Below, piece by piece: positions 63,931 through 64,000 of a stretch of 64,000 nt of DNA. Every line of letters starts with the position of its first letter. Positions within the stretch are counted from its first letter, which is position 1. Where the stretch lies: the NCBI RefSeq assembly GCF_018847975.1, contig NZ_CP072597.1, positions 2,085,001-2,149,000 of the forward strand, in the 5' to 3' direction. Position numbers and translations under genes: made by a program. A model generated the notes under the pieces. It did no database searches. It was given only the letters and a program-made list of their open reading frames with translations, and was not told where the DNA came from. Source of the stretch: Lysobacter sp. K5869. GTDB taxonomy: Bacteria; Pseudomonadota; Gammaproteobacteria; Xanthomonadales; Xanthomonadaceae.

Positions 63931-64000
63931 ATGCCCTGGACCCGCGACCAAATGGCGCAGCGCGCCGCGCAGGAACTCACCGACGGCGCTTACGTCAATC
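63931..64000 (+). CDS. scoB: 3-oxoacid CoA-transferase subunit B (partial)
   Basis: Only the first 23 codons are seen: MPWTRDQMAQRAAQELTDG and AYVN to the window's end. The motif W-T-R-x-Q-M-A-x-R-A-A-x-E-L is the usual N-terminus of the beta subunit. Start ATG 63931 follows AAAGAGA. Confidence 0.9.
   Translation, partial: MPWTRDQMAQRAAQELTDGAYVN

Overview
The window looks like a chromosomal piece of a high-GC member of the Xanthomonadaceae, most likely Lysobacter. The basis is the CRP-like regulator Clp, a trpE / trpGDC split, an LPS locus between metB and etfA, and about 29 copies of GTAG-headed REP palindromes of the type described from Stenotrophomonas and Xanthomonas. The genus call is inference; no rRNA or marker search was possible.

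Layout. 1-7.6 kb is housekeeping: an Mpo1-like membrane protein (cut by the left edge), an SMR efflux pump, purC, a J-domain protein, rpe, an RraA-family protein, a YegS-like lipid kinase and trpE. 7.6-13.2 kb separates trpE from trpGDC. It holds a 165-bp tandem REP array, a His/Lys-rich exported peptide, a two-component system, an XRE / AbiEii-type toxin-antitoxin pair and a sigma-like orphan. 13.2-17.4 kb is trpG-trpD-(ABM)-trpC-(HAD). 17.4-25 kb has a second 165-bp REP array, a GNAT, clp, speD, coq7, glcF, rplM-rpsI, tRNA-Gln and another GNAT. 24.8-36 kb has an ECF sigma factor with a Ser/Thr kinase-TPR partner, a secreted M23 peptidase with tandem repeats, tyrosine-catabolism genes, pilU and small envelope proteins. 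36.4-59 kb is cbs-metB, then a large O-antigen/LPS locus in two convergent blocks, then etfA-etfB. 59-64 kb has a sugar-phosphate epimerase, manC/xanB, an ATP-grasp enzyme and a 3-oxoacid CoA-transferase cut by the right edge.

How genes work together. XanB, Gmd and Rmd give a route from fructose-6-phosphate through GDP-mannose to GDP-D-rhamnose (the phosphomannomutase is not in the window). A GT4 enzyme and a 1370-residue protein with three glycosyltransferase modules would assemble the glycan. A methyltransferase may cap it, and Wzm/Wzt would export it. The opposing block (PglD-like acyltransferase, GtrA, DegT aminotransferase, GtrB-like GT2, 717-residue membrane protein) resembles a Gtr periplasmic decoration system that carries its own amino-sugar genes.

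Most striking signal. Both trpE and trpGDC are preceded by a 47-codon Trp-rich leader ORF sharing a Gly-Trp-Arg-Trp-Trp core. Each leader starts 6-7 nt after a TANAGT -10-like box, so its mRNA may be leaderless. In each, a segment 5' of the Trp-codon cluster can pair with the Shine-Dalgarno region of the next GTG start, although the pairing sequences differ. This suggests Trp control at the level of translation through two paralogous leaders.
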